In this document: positions 7,206 to 12,971 of the stretch, one piece after another
Layout: the number at the start of each line of letters is the position of its first letter
How positions within the stretch are numbered: position 1 is the first letter of the stretch
NCBI GenBank assembly: GCA_031371425.1
Contig: JANMJO010000013.1
Span: 1 to 18,699 of the forward strand
Length of the DNA: 18,699 bases
Direction: 5' to 3'
Source: JAFMIX01 sp031371425
GTDB taxonomy: Bacteria > Verrucomicrobiota > Verrucomicrobiia > Limisphaerales > JAFMIX01
Made by a program: the position numbers and the translations under genes
The notes under the pieces: model-generated
The model's input: the letters and a program-made list of their open reading frames with translations, nothing else
Told to the model about the DNA's origin: nothing
Database searches by the model: none

Positions 7206-7246
7206 AAACAAAAAACCTTCACTCACACGCAAAACGGGAATGAAGG
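7206..7246 (-). terminator. Candidate intrinsic terminator downstream of the B12 riboswitch
   Basis: Read on the minus strand, CCTTCATTC (7246-7238) pairs with GAGTGAAGG (7224-7216) in a 9-bp stem containing one G-U pair, with a 13-base loop, and is followed directly by TTTTTTGTTT (7215-7206). This looks like an intrinsic terminator. It lies about 185 bases after the riboswitch 3' end and about 140 bases before the gene, so it could be the expression platform or a simple basal attenuator. Confidence 0.55.
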
Positions 7247-7258
7247 CATTCGACAAAT

Positions 7259-7281
7259 CCCGCCAAAAACAGATTGGCGGG
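7259..7281. other. Perfect 8-bp hairpin in the riboswitch leader
   Basis: CCCGCCAA (7259-7266) and TTGGCGGG (7274-7281) form a perfect stem with a 7-base loop. No U-run follows on the minus strand, so alone it is not a convincing terminator. It lies upstream of the terminator-like hairpin at 7206-7246 and could take part in alternative folding of the leader. Confidence 0.5.
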
Positions 7282-7325
7282 CTGGCCTCATCCTTCTCTT
7301 TGCGGAGAAGTTGGTGGGGGGGGCA

Positions 7326-7411
7326 GTTGATAGGCTTTAGTTGATAGTTGATAGCGGGAACGTGCGGTCACACGATTTCCGACTATCAACTATCAACTAT
7401 CAACCATCAAC
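7326..7411. repeat. Facing arrays of a TTGATAG heptamer
   Basis: The left arm (7326-7354) contains GTTGATAG-type units; the right arm (7383-7411) contains their complement, CTATCAA units. They are separated by about 28 bases and would form a long hairpin. It lies in the minus-strand leader, 20-100 bases downstream of the B12 riboswitch. The design matches the hexamer elements at 562-643 and 7669-7738 but with another unit. A G8 homopolymer (7316-7323) borders it. Confidence 0.8.
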
Positions 7412-7431
7412 TGACTTCCCCAACCGGACGA

Positions 7432-7580
7432 GCACGATCAGATCGGTATCCTGACTTCGGGTTTTAACCTCGCTCCCGCCTTCCCGCGCTTCCGCGCAGT
7501 GGCATGTAGGAGTCTGTAGCCCGTTACAGTGGCGCAACCGTCCCCGATTCTCACGGGGTTCCCTGTCGCCTAATCGTGTT
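7432..7580 (-). ncRNA. Cobalamin (B12) riboswitch
   Basis: Read on the minus strand the conserved elements appear in the correct order: GGGAACCCCGTGAGAATC, then GGGGACGGTTGCGCCACTGT with the GCCACTG box, a variable arm, a second GCCACTG, GGGAAGGC, and finally CCCGAAGTCAGGATACC at the 3' end. This is the adenosylcobalamin riboswitch core. Boundaries are approximate. It is oriented toward the secreted Ig-like protein gene, whose start lies about 370 bases away; such riboswitches usually repress downstream genes when B12 is plentiful. The MFS gene on the other strand is not in its transcript. Confidence 0.93.
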
Positions 7581-7608
7581 CAACTGATAACTATCAAAGA
7601 GCGCGGAG

Positions 7609-7636
7609 AGTCTCGCTGACAAGTTGAGTTTGCCAA
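7609..7636 (-). promoter_or_regulatory. Possible promoter for the B12 riboswitch transcript
   Basis: On the minus strand TTGGCA (7636-7631) matches the -35 consensus at five of six bases, and GAGACT (7614-7609) lies 16 bases downstream as a weak -10. It would start transcription roughly 20 bases ahead of the riboswitch core. The -10 match is poor, so this is tentative. Confidence 0.3.
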
Positions 7637-7668
7637 GAGAAATATTTTTGCGCGTCTTAATCCAAAGA

Positions 7669-7738
7669 CGTAATCGTAATCGTAATCGTAATCTCTTCGT
7701 TTGGTGGGATTACGATTACGATTAAGATTAAGATTACG
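7669..7738. repeat. Facing arrays of a TAATCG hexamer, second copy
   Basis: The left arm (7669-7693) is (CGTAAT)4 plus C. The right arm (7708-7738) is GATTACGATTACGATTAAGA and further units in reverse complement. This is the same element type as at 562-643. It lies between the divergent B12-leader and MFS promoters. Confidence 0.85.
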
Positions 7739-7761
7739 AAGGTGCAGGGTTTTCCCCGCGC

Positions 7762-7789
7762 TCGACCTGCCGCACGTTTCCGCTAGACT
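7762..7789 (+). promoter_or_regulatory. Possible promoter giving a near-leaderless MFS transcript
   Basis: TCGACC (7762-7767), a 16-base spacer and TAGACT (7784-7789) each match the -35/-10 consensus at four of six positions. The -10 ends only 11 bases before the ATG at 7801, so the transcript would begin within a few bases of the start codon. No Shine-Dalgarno is present. A similar arrangement precedes leuC. Confidence 0.4.
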
Positions 7790-7800
7790 CACCGCGATTT

Positions 7801-9099
7801 ATGAGTGCCGCCACCGCGAACCCCGACCCGCAGGACCACTATGCGGTGTTCCGCATCCGCGACTTCCGGCTGTATTTGAGCGGGCGGTTGGTGGCGGTAC
7901 TCGGCCAGCAGATGCTCACGGTGGCGGTGTTCTGGGAACTTTACGAGCGCACCGGCTCAGCGCTCGCGCTCGGCTTCGTCGGGCTTTCGGAAATGATCGC
8001 GATGGTGCTGCTCACGCTGCCGGCGGGTCATCTGGCCGATAACTACAACCGCAAACGCATCATCCTCGGCGCGCTCGCGGTCAGTTCGTGCGCGAGTCTG
8101 GGGCTGGCGCTCATCTCGTGGTTTCACGCGCCGGTGTTCTGGATTTACGCGTGCCTCTGCACAGCGGCGGCTTCGCGGACGTTTCTGTGGCCGGCAAGCT
8201 CGGCCTTCCTGACGAGCCTCGTGCCGCGCGAGCAGTTCGCGCGCGCGGTGACGTGGAACAGCGGCACGTTCCAACTGGCGTCGGTGGCCGGGCCGGCGCT
8301 CGGCGGCGCGCTCATAGCGTTGCTCAAGAAATATTCGCCCGATCATCCGGCGGCGTTCATCTACGCGCTGGCCATGGTCACGGCGCTCACGTGCTTCACG
8401 ATGGTCTGCTTCGTTCGCGCCACGCACGTCGTGGCCAAGCGCGAGGACATGACGCTCCAAAGCCTTGCCGCCGGGTTCAAGTTTGTTTTTAGCACACGGA
8501 TCATTCTCGGCATCATCACGCTGGATATGTTCGCTGTGTTGCTGGGCGGGGCGACGGCGCTGCTGCCGGTGTTTGCGAAGGAAATTCTGCGCGTCGGGCC
8601 GGGCGGGCTGGGCTTGCTGCAATCGGCCTTGCCGGTGGGCGCGTTCTGCTGCGCGCTGGTTCTCGCGCACCGGCCACCGATGGAAAAGGCGGGGCGCGCG
8701 TTGCTGTGGTCGGTGGTGGCTTTCGGTCTGGCGACGATCCTGTTCGGATTCTCGCAATGGTTCTGGGTTTCGTTCGCGATGCTCTTCGTCTGCGGCGCGG
8801 TGGACAACGTGAGCGTCGTCGTGCGGCATACGCTGGTGCAATTGCTCACGCCGGACGACAAGCGCGGGCGCGTGTCCGCCGTGAACAGCCTGTTCATCGG
8901 CACGTCGAACGAGCTGGGCGGGTTCGAGTCCGGCTCGGTGGCGCACCTGTGCGGCCCGGCCATCGGCAACACCATCGCGATGGGCGCGATGATTTCCGTG
9001 GTGACAGGCGGCATCGGAACAATCCTCGTGGTGGGCGCGGTGGCGTGGTTCTGGCCGGAGATACGGAAATACGGGCGGTTGGATGGGGGCGCATCTTGA
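7801..9099 (+). CDS. MFS transporter, DHA3/EntS-like exporter family
   Basis: This is a 432-residue integral membrane protein with about ten to twelve hydrophobic segments. The N-terminal FRIRDFRLYLSGRLVAVLGQQM and the loop-2 motif AGHLADNYNRKR (MFS motif A, about residues 75-86) fit the drug/siderophore exporter branch that includes EntS. A second GRV-type motif (DDKRGRVSAVNSLFIG) sits between late helices. The substrate cannot be told from sequence, and no siderophore genes lie nearby. The start ATG is the first in frame, and no ribosome-binding site precedes it. The last residues (RLDGGAS) and the stop codon lie in or beside the left arm of the nested inverted repeat at 9091-9217, so the native C-terminus may have been altered by that element. 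It is divergent from the B12 leader. Confidence 0.88.
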   Translation: MSAATANPDPQDHYAVFRIRDFRLYLSGRLVAVLGQQMLTVAVFWELYERTGSALALGFVGLSEMIAMVLLTLPAGHLADNYNRKRIILGALAVSSCASLGLALISWFHAPVFWIYACLCTAAASRTFLWPASSAFLTSLVPREQFARAVTWNSGTFQLASVAGPALGGALIALLKKYSPDHPAAFIYALAMVTALTCFTMVCFVRATHVVAKREDMTLQSLAAGFKFVFSTRIILGIITLDMFAVLLGGATALLPVFAKEILRVGPGGLGLLQSALPVGAFCCALVLAHRPPMEKAGRALLWSVVAFGLATILFGFSQWFWVSFAMLFVCGAVDNVSVVVRHTLVQLLTPDDKRGRVSAVNSLFIGTSNELGGFESGSVAHLCGPAIGNTIAMGAMISVVTGGIGTILVVGAVAWFWPEIRKYGRLDGGAS

Positions 9100-9217
9100 C
9101 ACTGCCCCCGTCGAACGCTGGTGCTGGGTTTGGAGTTCCGCATTTATGCGGTCCGGGTGGTTGAACGCACCGAACCGCCTGAAGGCGGAACTCCAAACGG
9201 GGGCAGTGTCAAGATGC
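9091..9217. repeat. Nested inverted repeat (21-bp outer arms, 14-bp inner arms)
   Basis: The outer arms 9091-9111 and 9197-9217 are perfect 21-bp inverted repeats (core CTTGACACTGCCCCCG). Inside, 9128-9141 and 9185-9198 form a 14-bp perfect inverted repeat with core TTTGGAGTTCCGC, shared with the palindrome at 7141-7201. The outer left arm carries the MFS stop codon. The size (127 bp) and the two nested palindromes resemble a non-autonomous mobile element or a REP-type element inserted into another palindrome. No target duplication was recognised. Confidence 0.85.
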
Positions 9218-9248
9218 ACCCGCTGGATGGCTTGGCCTGATTCCAACA

Positions 9249-9277
9249 TTGAAGTTGGCGTCGTTGTCGGCTAGTTT
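9249..9277 (+). promoter_or_regulatory. Possible leuC promoter
   Basis: TTGAAG (9249-9254), a 17-base spacer and TAGTTT (9272-9277) form a plausible sigma-70-type promoter. The leuC ATG at 9287 is only nine bases past the -10, so the message would be nearly leaderless. There is no Shine-Dalgarno. Confidence 0.4.
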
Positions 9278-9286
9278 CTCCGGGCT

Positions 9287-10663
9287 ATGACGTTGACTGA
9301 AAAAATTCTTGCTCGTGCCGCCGGCAAAACTTCCGTGCAGTCGGGCGACAACATCTGGGTGAACGCCGATGTGCTGATGACGCACGACGTCTGCGGGCCT
9401 GGGTCGATCGGCGTCTTCAAGCGCGAGTTCGGCAAGACCGCCAAGGTCTGGGATAAGAACAAGATCGTCATCATCCCCGACCACTACATTTTCACCGCCG
9501 ACTCCAAGTCGAATCGCAACGTGGATATCCTCCGCGATTTCGTGAAGGAGCAGGGCCTGCCGTATTTCTACGACGTGATTGACGACCCGGAAGGGCATTG
9601 GGTTTTCGACGCAAGCAAGGGAATGCTCGCCAAGCAATACGGCTCGAACTACGCGGGCGTCTGCCACACGGCGCTGCCGCAGAAAGGCCACACGCGTCCC
9701 GGCGAAATTTTATTCGGCACGGATTCGCACACCTGCATGGCGGGCGCATTCAACCAGTTCGCCACCGGCATCGGCAACACGGACGCGGGCTTCGTGATGG
9801 GCACGGGCAAGTTGCTCATCAAGGTGCCGGAGACGATGCACTTCCGGCTCGAAGGAAAATTGCAGCCGGGCGTGATGGCCAAGGACATCATCCTGCATTG
9901 CATCGGCGAGATTGGTTTCGATGGCGCGACGTATCGCGCGATGCAGTTCGACGGCCCTGGCGCGTCGAATCTTTCCATAGATGACCGCATGACGGTGGCG
10001 AACATGGCGATCGAGGCGGGCGGCAAGAACGCGATTTTTGAATTCGACGCGCGCACGGCGGAATACGTGGATGCACGGGTGCGGTTGAATGACACGAAGT
10101 CCAGCTACCAACCCGTCGAGCCGGACAAGAACCAGAAGTTCGTTTACGAACTGGTCGTGAACCTCGACCAGCTTGAGCCGATTGTCGCGTGTCATCCTGA
10201 TCCGGGTCAGCGCAAGAAGGCGAAGGAGATGGGGCACATCAAGCTGGACCGCGCTTACGTGGGTTCATGCACGGGTGGCAAGACGAGCGATTTTGTGGAG
10301 GTCGCGCGGGTGTTGCGCGGCAAGCACGTGACGATTGATACGTTCGGCGTGCCCGCGACGCCGGAGATCGTTCACGACCTGCAATCCACGCGTTGGGACG
10401 GCAAGACGATCTGGAGCATCCTCGTGGACGCGGGCGTGCAGATGACGGAGAACGCCGGTTGCGCCGCGTGCCTCGGCGGGCCGGTGGATACGTTCGGACG
10501 CATCAACAAGTCCGGCATCAATTGCATCAGCGCGACAAACCGGAATTTCCCCGGTCGCATGGGCGACAAGGAATCGAAAGTGTTCCTCGCCTCGCCGATG
10601 ACCGTGGCCGCGAGCGCGATTGCGGGAAAGATTGTTGACCCGCGGGAGTATTTGGGGAGTTGA
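9287..10663 (+). CDS. leuC: 3-isopropylmalate dehydratase large subunit (LeuC/aconitase family)
   Basis: This [4Fe-4S] enzyme isomerises 2- and 3-isopropylmalate in leucine synthesis, acting with a separate small subunit. The 458-residue protein shows FGTDSHTCMAGAFNQFATG (substrate and cluster environment), GSCTGGKTSDFVEVARVL (cluster Cys328) and CAACLGG (Cys392 and Cys395), giving the three cluster cysteines. It belongs to the shorter LeuC/homoaconitase-like branch, so a related hydro-lyase such as homoaconitase cannot be excluded. It ends VDPREYLGS and TGA, and hicA begins four bases later. No leuD follows. A second VDPREYL-coding tail lies at 11199-11225, beyond hicB. The start ATG at 9287 gives the expected MTLTEKILARAAG N-terminus. 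Confidence 0.92.
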   Translation: MTLTEKILARAAGKTSVQSGDNIWVNADVLMTHDVCGPGSIGVFKREFGKTAKVWDKNKIVIIPDHYIFTADSKSNRNVDILRDFVKEQGLPYFYDVIDDPEGHWVFDASKGMLAKQYGSNYAGVCHTALPQKGHTRPGEILFGTDSHTCMAGAFNQFATGIGNTDAGFVMGTGKLLIKVPETMHFRLEGKLQPGVMAKDIILHCIGEIGFDGATYRAMQFDGPGASNLSIDDRMTVANMAIEAGGKNAIFEFDARTAEYVDARVRLNDTKSSYQPVEPDKNQKFVYELVVNLDQLEPIVACHPDPGQRKKAKEMGHIKLDRAYVGSCTGGKTSDFVEVARVLRGKHVTIDTFGVPATPEIVHDLQSTRWDGKTIWSILVDAGVQMTENAGCAACLGGPVDTFGRINKSGINCISATNRNFPGRMGDKESKVFLASPMTVAASAIAGKIVDPREYLGS

Positions 10664-10667
10664 GTGA

Positions 10668-10913
10668 ATGGCCAGCGACGAAAAACAGCTTGAGCGGTTG
10701 CGGGATTTTCAACGCGACCAAGGCTGGGAGTTCGGCGAATTGTGCCGGTTGTTGCAACGGCTCGGATTTGAGATGCGGATTTCAGGCAGCCATCATTTCT
10801 TTGGCCGCGCCGGTTTGCGGGATAAAATCAATTTGCAACCGCAGTCAGGCCGTGCGAAACCTTATCAGGTACGGCAAGTGCGAAAAATATTGCAGGCGAA
10901 TGGATTGTTATGA
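10668..10913 (+). CDS. hicA: HicA-family mRNA interferase toxin
   Basis: HicA toxins are small RNases with a double-stranded-RNA-binding-like fold that cleave mRNA when not held by HicB. The 81-residue protein has the family hallmarks: LLQRLGFEMRISGSHHFF, with the catalytic His in GSHH (His42/His43), and the C-terminal PYQVRQVRKILQANGL helix. The N-terminus (about 20 charged residues before the first helix) is longer than in minimal HicA proteins. The start lies four bases after the leuC stop. The stop overlaps the hicB start by four bases (ATGA at 10910-10913), as expected for a coupled toxin-antitoxin pair. Confidence 0.88.
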   Translation: MASDEKQLERLRDFQRDQGWEFGELCRLLQRLGFEMRISGSHHFFGRAGLRDKINLQPQSGRAKPYQVRQVRKILQANGLL

Positions 10914-11122
10914 ACTCGAAATACGAAATAGTCGTTTATTGGAGCGAACCAGATAATTGTTTTCTGGCCGAAGTGCCGGAACTGCCAAAGCTCATCACCG
11001 ATGGCGCAACGCGGGTCGAGACGTTGCGAAATGCGGAAGAAATGATTGACGCCTATTTGCAAACCGCGAGCGAAGCTGGTTGGTCTGTGCCTGAACCTAG
11101 CGGGCGGCTGGCGTTTGCGTGA
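10910..11122 (+). CDS. hicB: HicB-family antitoxin, short form
   Basis: The 70-residue partner of HicA begins KYEIVVYWSEPDNCFLAEVPELPKLITDG, the degenerate RNase-H-like HicB fold, followed by the helix TLRNAEEMIDAYLQTA. It ends SGRLAFA with no C-terminal helix-turn-helix or ribbon-helix-helix domain, so it belongs to the short HicB class that neutralises the toxin but may not bind DNA itself. Translation is coupled to hicA through ATGA. With no own promoter visible, the pair may be transcribed from leuC. Confidence 0.88.
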   Translation: MNSKYEIVVYWSEPDNCFLAEVPELPKLITDGATRVETLRNAEEMIDAYLQTASEAGWSVPEPSGRLAFA

Positions 11123-11186
11123 TTGTGGCCGCAGTGCGATTGCCAAAACGGAATAACACTTTGCTCAATGAACCCCGGTTGGCGGC

Positions 11187-11225
11187 ATGGCCTTGCCTGT
11201 TGACCCGCGCGAATACTTGAGCTGA
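11187..11225 (+). pseudogene. Displaced leuC-like 3' tail beyond hicAB
   Basis: Bases 11199-11225 read GTT GAC CCG CGC GAA TAC TTG AGC TGA, that is VDPREYLS-stop. The intact leuC ends VDPREYLGS-stop with the same codon order and mostly synonymous differences; GTTGACCCGCG is identical in both. Upstream the frame closes at a TGA (11169). It looks like the leftover 3' end of a leuC copy, with hicAB now lying between the two tails. The match is short, so chance is not fully excluded. Confidence 0.55.
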
Positions 11226-11242
11226 CAAAAATCTGAAAGCAG

Positions 11243-11277
11243 AAAACCCGGGACAGCTTGCGCTGCCCCGGGTTTTT
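11243..11277. terminator. Strong bidirectional intrinsic terminator
   Basis: AAAACCCGGG (11243-11252) pairs with CCCGGGTTTT (11267-11276), with an inner CAGC/GCTG stem and a TTGC loop after one mismatch. A-rich sequence before and T-rich sequence after the stem allow it to stop both the leuC-hicAB transcript (plus) and the LTXXQ-protein transcript (minus), whose stop codon is about 20 bases away. Confidence 0.88.
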
Positions 11278-11298
11278 GAATTTTAGCGGGAGACTCGG

Positions 11299-11748
11299 TT
11301 AGTCTTTCTTTTCGGGCTTGTCGCCGGGAGGCTTGCCCTCGCCGCGCGGGCCGCCGGGGCCGCGACGGTTGTGCTGGGCCTTCTGCCACTTCTCGAACTG
11401 GTCGGGGGTGAGGATGCCCTTGATCTTGGCGGTGCGTTCTTCATTGAGCGCCTTCATCTTGGCCATCTTGTCTTCCTTGGAGAGGGTGGTGTCCTCGTGG
11501 ATGGCCTTCATCTTCGGGCCGAATTCTTTCATGAGGTCGCCCATCTGGGTCTTTTGTTCGGCAGAGAGTCCGAGTTCTTCGGCCATCTTCGCGCCGCGTT
11601 CCTGACCACCAGGGCCGCCGGGAGGCTTGCCCTCATGTTTGCCGGGGGGCTTGCCTTCGGGTTTGTCTTCCGCCTTGGCCAACGTGCCGAAAGCGATCAC
11701 GCCACCGAGCGCGACCACTGCAATAAGACTGAGCTTGTTTGTTTTCAT
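11299..11748 (-). CDS. Exported LTXXQ-motif (Spy/CpxP-like) protein
   Basis: This 149-residue protein has a signal peptide (MKTNKLSLIAVVALGGVIAFGTLAKA, cleavage about residue 26). Next comes a Lys/Pro/Gly-rich linker (PEGKPPGKHEGKPPGGPGG), then a helical domain with two LTXXQ-like motifs, LSAEQ (in LGLSAEQKTQMGDLMKEFG) and LTPDQ (in GILTPDQFEKWQKAQ), as in periplasmic Spy/CpxP-type chaperones. The C-terminus returns to a Gly/Pro/Arg/Lys-rich tail. A good ribosome-binding site (AAGGA, minus strand) precedes the ATG at 11748. It is a single gene, divergent from the cyclophilin gene. A role in envelope protein quality control or metal sensing is inferred only from the family. Confidence 0.8.
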   Translation of the reverse strand: MKTNKLSLIAVVALGGVIAFGTLAKAEDKPEGKPPGKHEGKPPGGPGGQERGAKMAEELGLSAEQKTQMGDLMKEFGPKMKAIHEDTTLSKEDKMAKMKALNEERTAKIKGILTPDQFEKWQKAQHNRRGPGGPRGEGKPPGDKPEKKD

Positions 11749-11936
11749 GTGTCCTTGATTGTTTGTTTGTTTTGCCGGGCTTTGAGGTCCGGCTGTTATG
11801 GTTACAAAAAGGCAGACGAATCGCCGGCGGATTGGTTACAGAGAATTTGGCGGGGGACGAGCGAGTCAGGCGCGGGACGGTTTCCGGGCAAATTCCCGCG
11901 TGACTTTGGCGGCGGTTTGTGGAGAATCTGCCCGCC

Positions 11937-12587
11937 ATGAAACAACTGTTCATCCTTTGCGCCTTGGGTCTTTCGCTAGGCTTGAGTGTCGTCAGCGCAG
12001 ACGAAGCGAAAAAAACCGAAACCAAAACCGAACCAACCAAACCGGAAGCCAAAGCCGTAACCAAAGAGGAAAAAAAATCTGTGAACACCAACGAAGTTGC
12101 CATCATCAAAACCAGCGAAGGCGAAATGGTCGTCGAATTTTGGCCGGACGTCGCGCCCGGCCATGTGGAGAATTTCAAGAAGCTCGCGAACAAGGGCTTT
12201 TATGACGGCACCTGTTTCCACCGCGTCATCAAGGGCTTCATGATTCAGGGCGGCGATCCGCTCACCAAGGACGAAGCCAACCAGTCGCGCTGGGGCACGG
12301 GCGATCCCGGCTACAAGATCAAGGCCGAGTTCAATAGCAAGCCGCACGTGCGCGGCGTGCTCTCGATGGCGCGCTCGAACGATCCCAATTCCGCCGGCTC
12401 GCAGTTCTTCATCTGCCACGGCGACCCGCGCTTTCTCGACAACCAATACACCGCGTTCGGCAAGCTCATCAAGGGCGACGACGTGTTGGAGAAGATTGCC
12501 ACCACGCCGATCCAGCCCGGCGACCGTCCGGTCAAGCGCATGAACGTCGAGAGCGTGAAGATTGTTCCGGCGGATTCCGTGAAGTAA
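11937..12587 (+). CDS. Exported cyclophilin-type peptidyl-prolyl cis-trans isomerase
   Basis: This enzyme catalyses prolyl isomerisation during folding, here probably in the periplasm. From ATG 11937 (preferred over GTG 11919, which would put MENLPA before the signal sequence) the 216-residue protein has a signal peptide (MKQLFILCALGLSLGLSVVSA). A Lys/Glu/Thr-rich linker follows to about residue 50 (KKTETKTEPTKPEAKAVTKE), then a full cyclophilin domain. FHRVIKGFMIQGGDP contains the catalytic Arg; GVLSMARSNDPNSAGSQFFI and NQYTAFGKLIKGDDVLEKI complete the core. No lipobox Cys is present. It is downstream of the divergent LTXXQ protein, so both genes may serve envelope folding. The stop is followed by the inverted repeat at 12594-12684. 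Confidence 0.93.
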   Translation: MKQLFILCALGLSLGLSVVSADEAKKTETKTEPTKPEAKAVTKEEKKSVNTNEVAIIKTSEGEMVVEFWPDVAPGHVENFKKLANKGFYDGTCFHRVIKGFMIQGGDPLTKDEANQSRWGTGDPGYKIKAEFNSKPHVRGVLSMARSNDPNSAGSQFFICHGDPRFLDNQYTAFGKLIKGDDVLEKIATTPIQPGDRPVKRMNVESVKIVPADSVK

Positions 12588-12593
12588 TCTCGC

Positions 12594-12684
12594 GTAGCAG
12601 CCGACGTGAGGAGGCTCTGACATTTCCGGGTCTGGCGTCTGGGCTCTGGTAATTCAGAATGAGCCTCCTCACGTCGGCTGCTAC
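12594..12684. repeat. 24-bp perfect inverted repeat flanking a 43-bp spacer
   Basis: Arms 12594-12617 and 12661-12684 are perfect 24-bp inverted repeats (core CAGCCGACGTGAGGAGGC and its complement). The right arm ends GGCTGCTACATC, resembling the repeat in folP. The ATG at 12659 just before the right arm makes a false start for the following small gene. This is probably a dispersed REP-like element. Confidence 0.88.
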
Positions 12685-12691
12685 ATCGCAC

Positions 12692-12880
12692 ATGGAGACG
12701 TCCCAACTCGCCGCCGCGCTCGTGGCGCTCGGCTGCCCGCCGGAGAAATCCGCCGCGATGGCCGCGCAACTCGACAAGCGCGCCCGCCAGCTCGCGGAAC
12801 AAAAGGGCCGTGGCTACGACGAAGCGCTGGCGCATCTGATCGCGTTGATGAAGCAGGGTTGGGCGGCGCAGAACAAATGA
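12692..12880 (+). CDS. Small conserved-looking protein, unknown function
   Basis: I do not recognise this 62-residue protein. The ATG at 12692 (METSQLAAALVALG) is preferred over 12659, because the extra 11 residues are encoded by the arm of a dispersed inverted repeat. The sequence is predicted to be mostly helical: a short N-terminal helix, the turn CPPEKS, a long charged helix (AAMAAQLDKRARQLAEQKG) and a C-terminal amphipathic helix ending LMKQGWAAQNK. There is no signal peptide or membrane segment. Codon use and GC content match the neighbours. It could be a small regulatory or scaffold protein; no function is claimed. Confidence 0.6.
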   Translation: METSQLAAALVALGCPPEKSAAMAAQLDKRARQLAEQKGRGYDEALAHLIALMKQGWAAQNK

Positions 12881-12889
12881 CGGATTCTG

Positions 12890-12970
12890 AATTTCAAATT
12901 GCGAATGCAATTTGCTTTCGCTGCGAGCTTGGCCTTGATTCGTCATTCTAAATTCGCAAATCACAATTCC
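12890..12970. repeat. AT-rich imperfect palindrome between small gene and NUDIX gene
   Basis: AAATTGC (12896-12902) / GCAATTT (12907-12913) form a perfect stem with a GAAT loop. The flanks GATTCTGAATTTC and TCATTCTAAATTCGC are loosely inverted. It is AT-rich compared with its surroundings and probably belongs to the class of short intergenic repeats in this genome. A terminator role is not supported by a U-run. Confidence 0.45.
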
Positions 12971-12971
12971 C

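Noticed and set aside
7432..7580. Riboswitch control of the MFS transporter
   Set aside because: The conserved elements read only on the minus strand, away from the MFS gene.
8917..8936. tRNA T-arm-like sequence GGTTCGAGTCC
   Set aside because: It lies inside conserved MFS coding sequence, with no acceptor stem or anticodon arm around it.
7957..9249. 430-codon minus-strand frame over the MFS gene
   Set aside because: It is rich in Arg, His and Gln with no domain. The plus strand encodes a clear membrane transporter.
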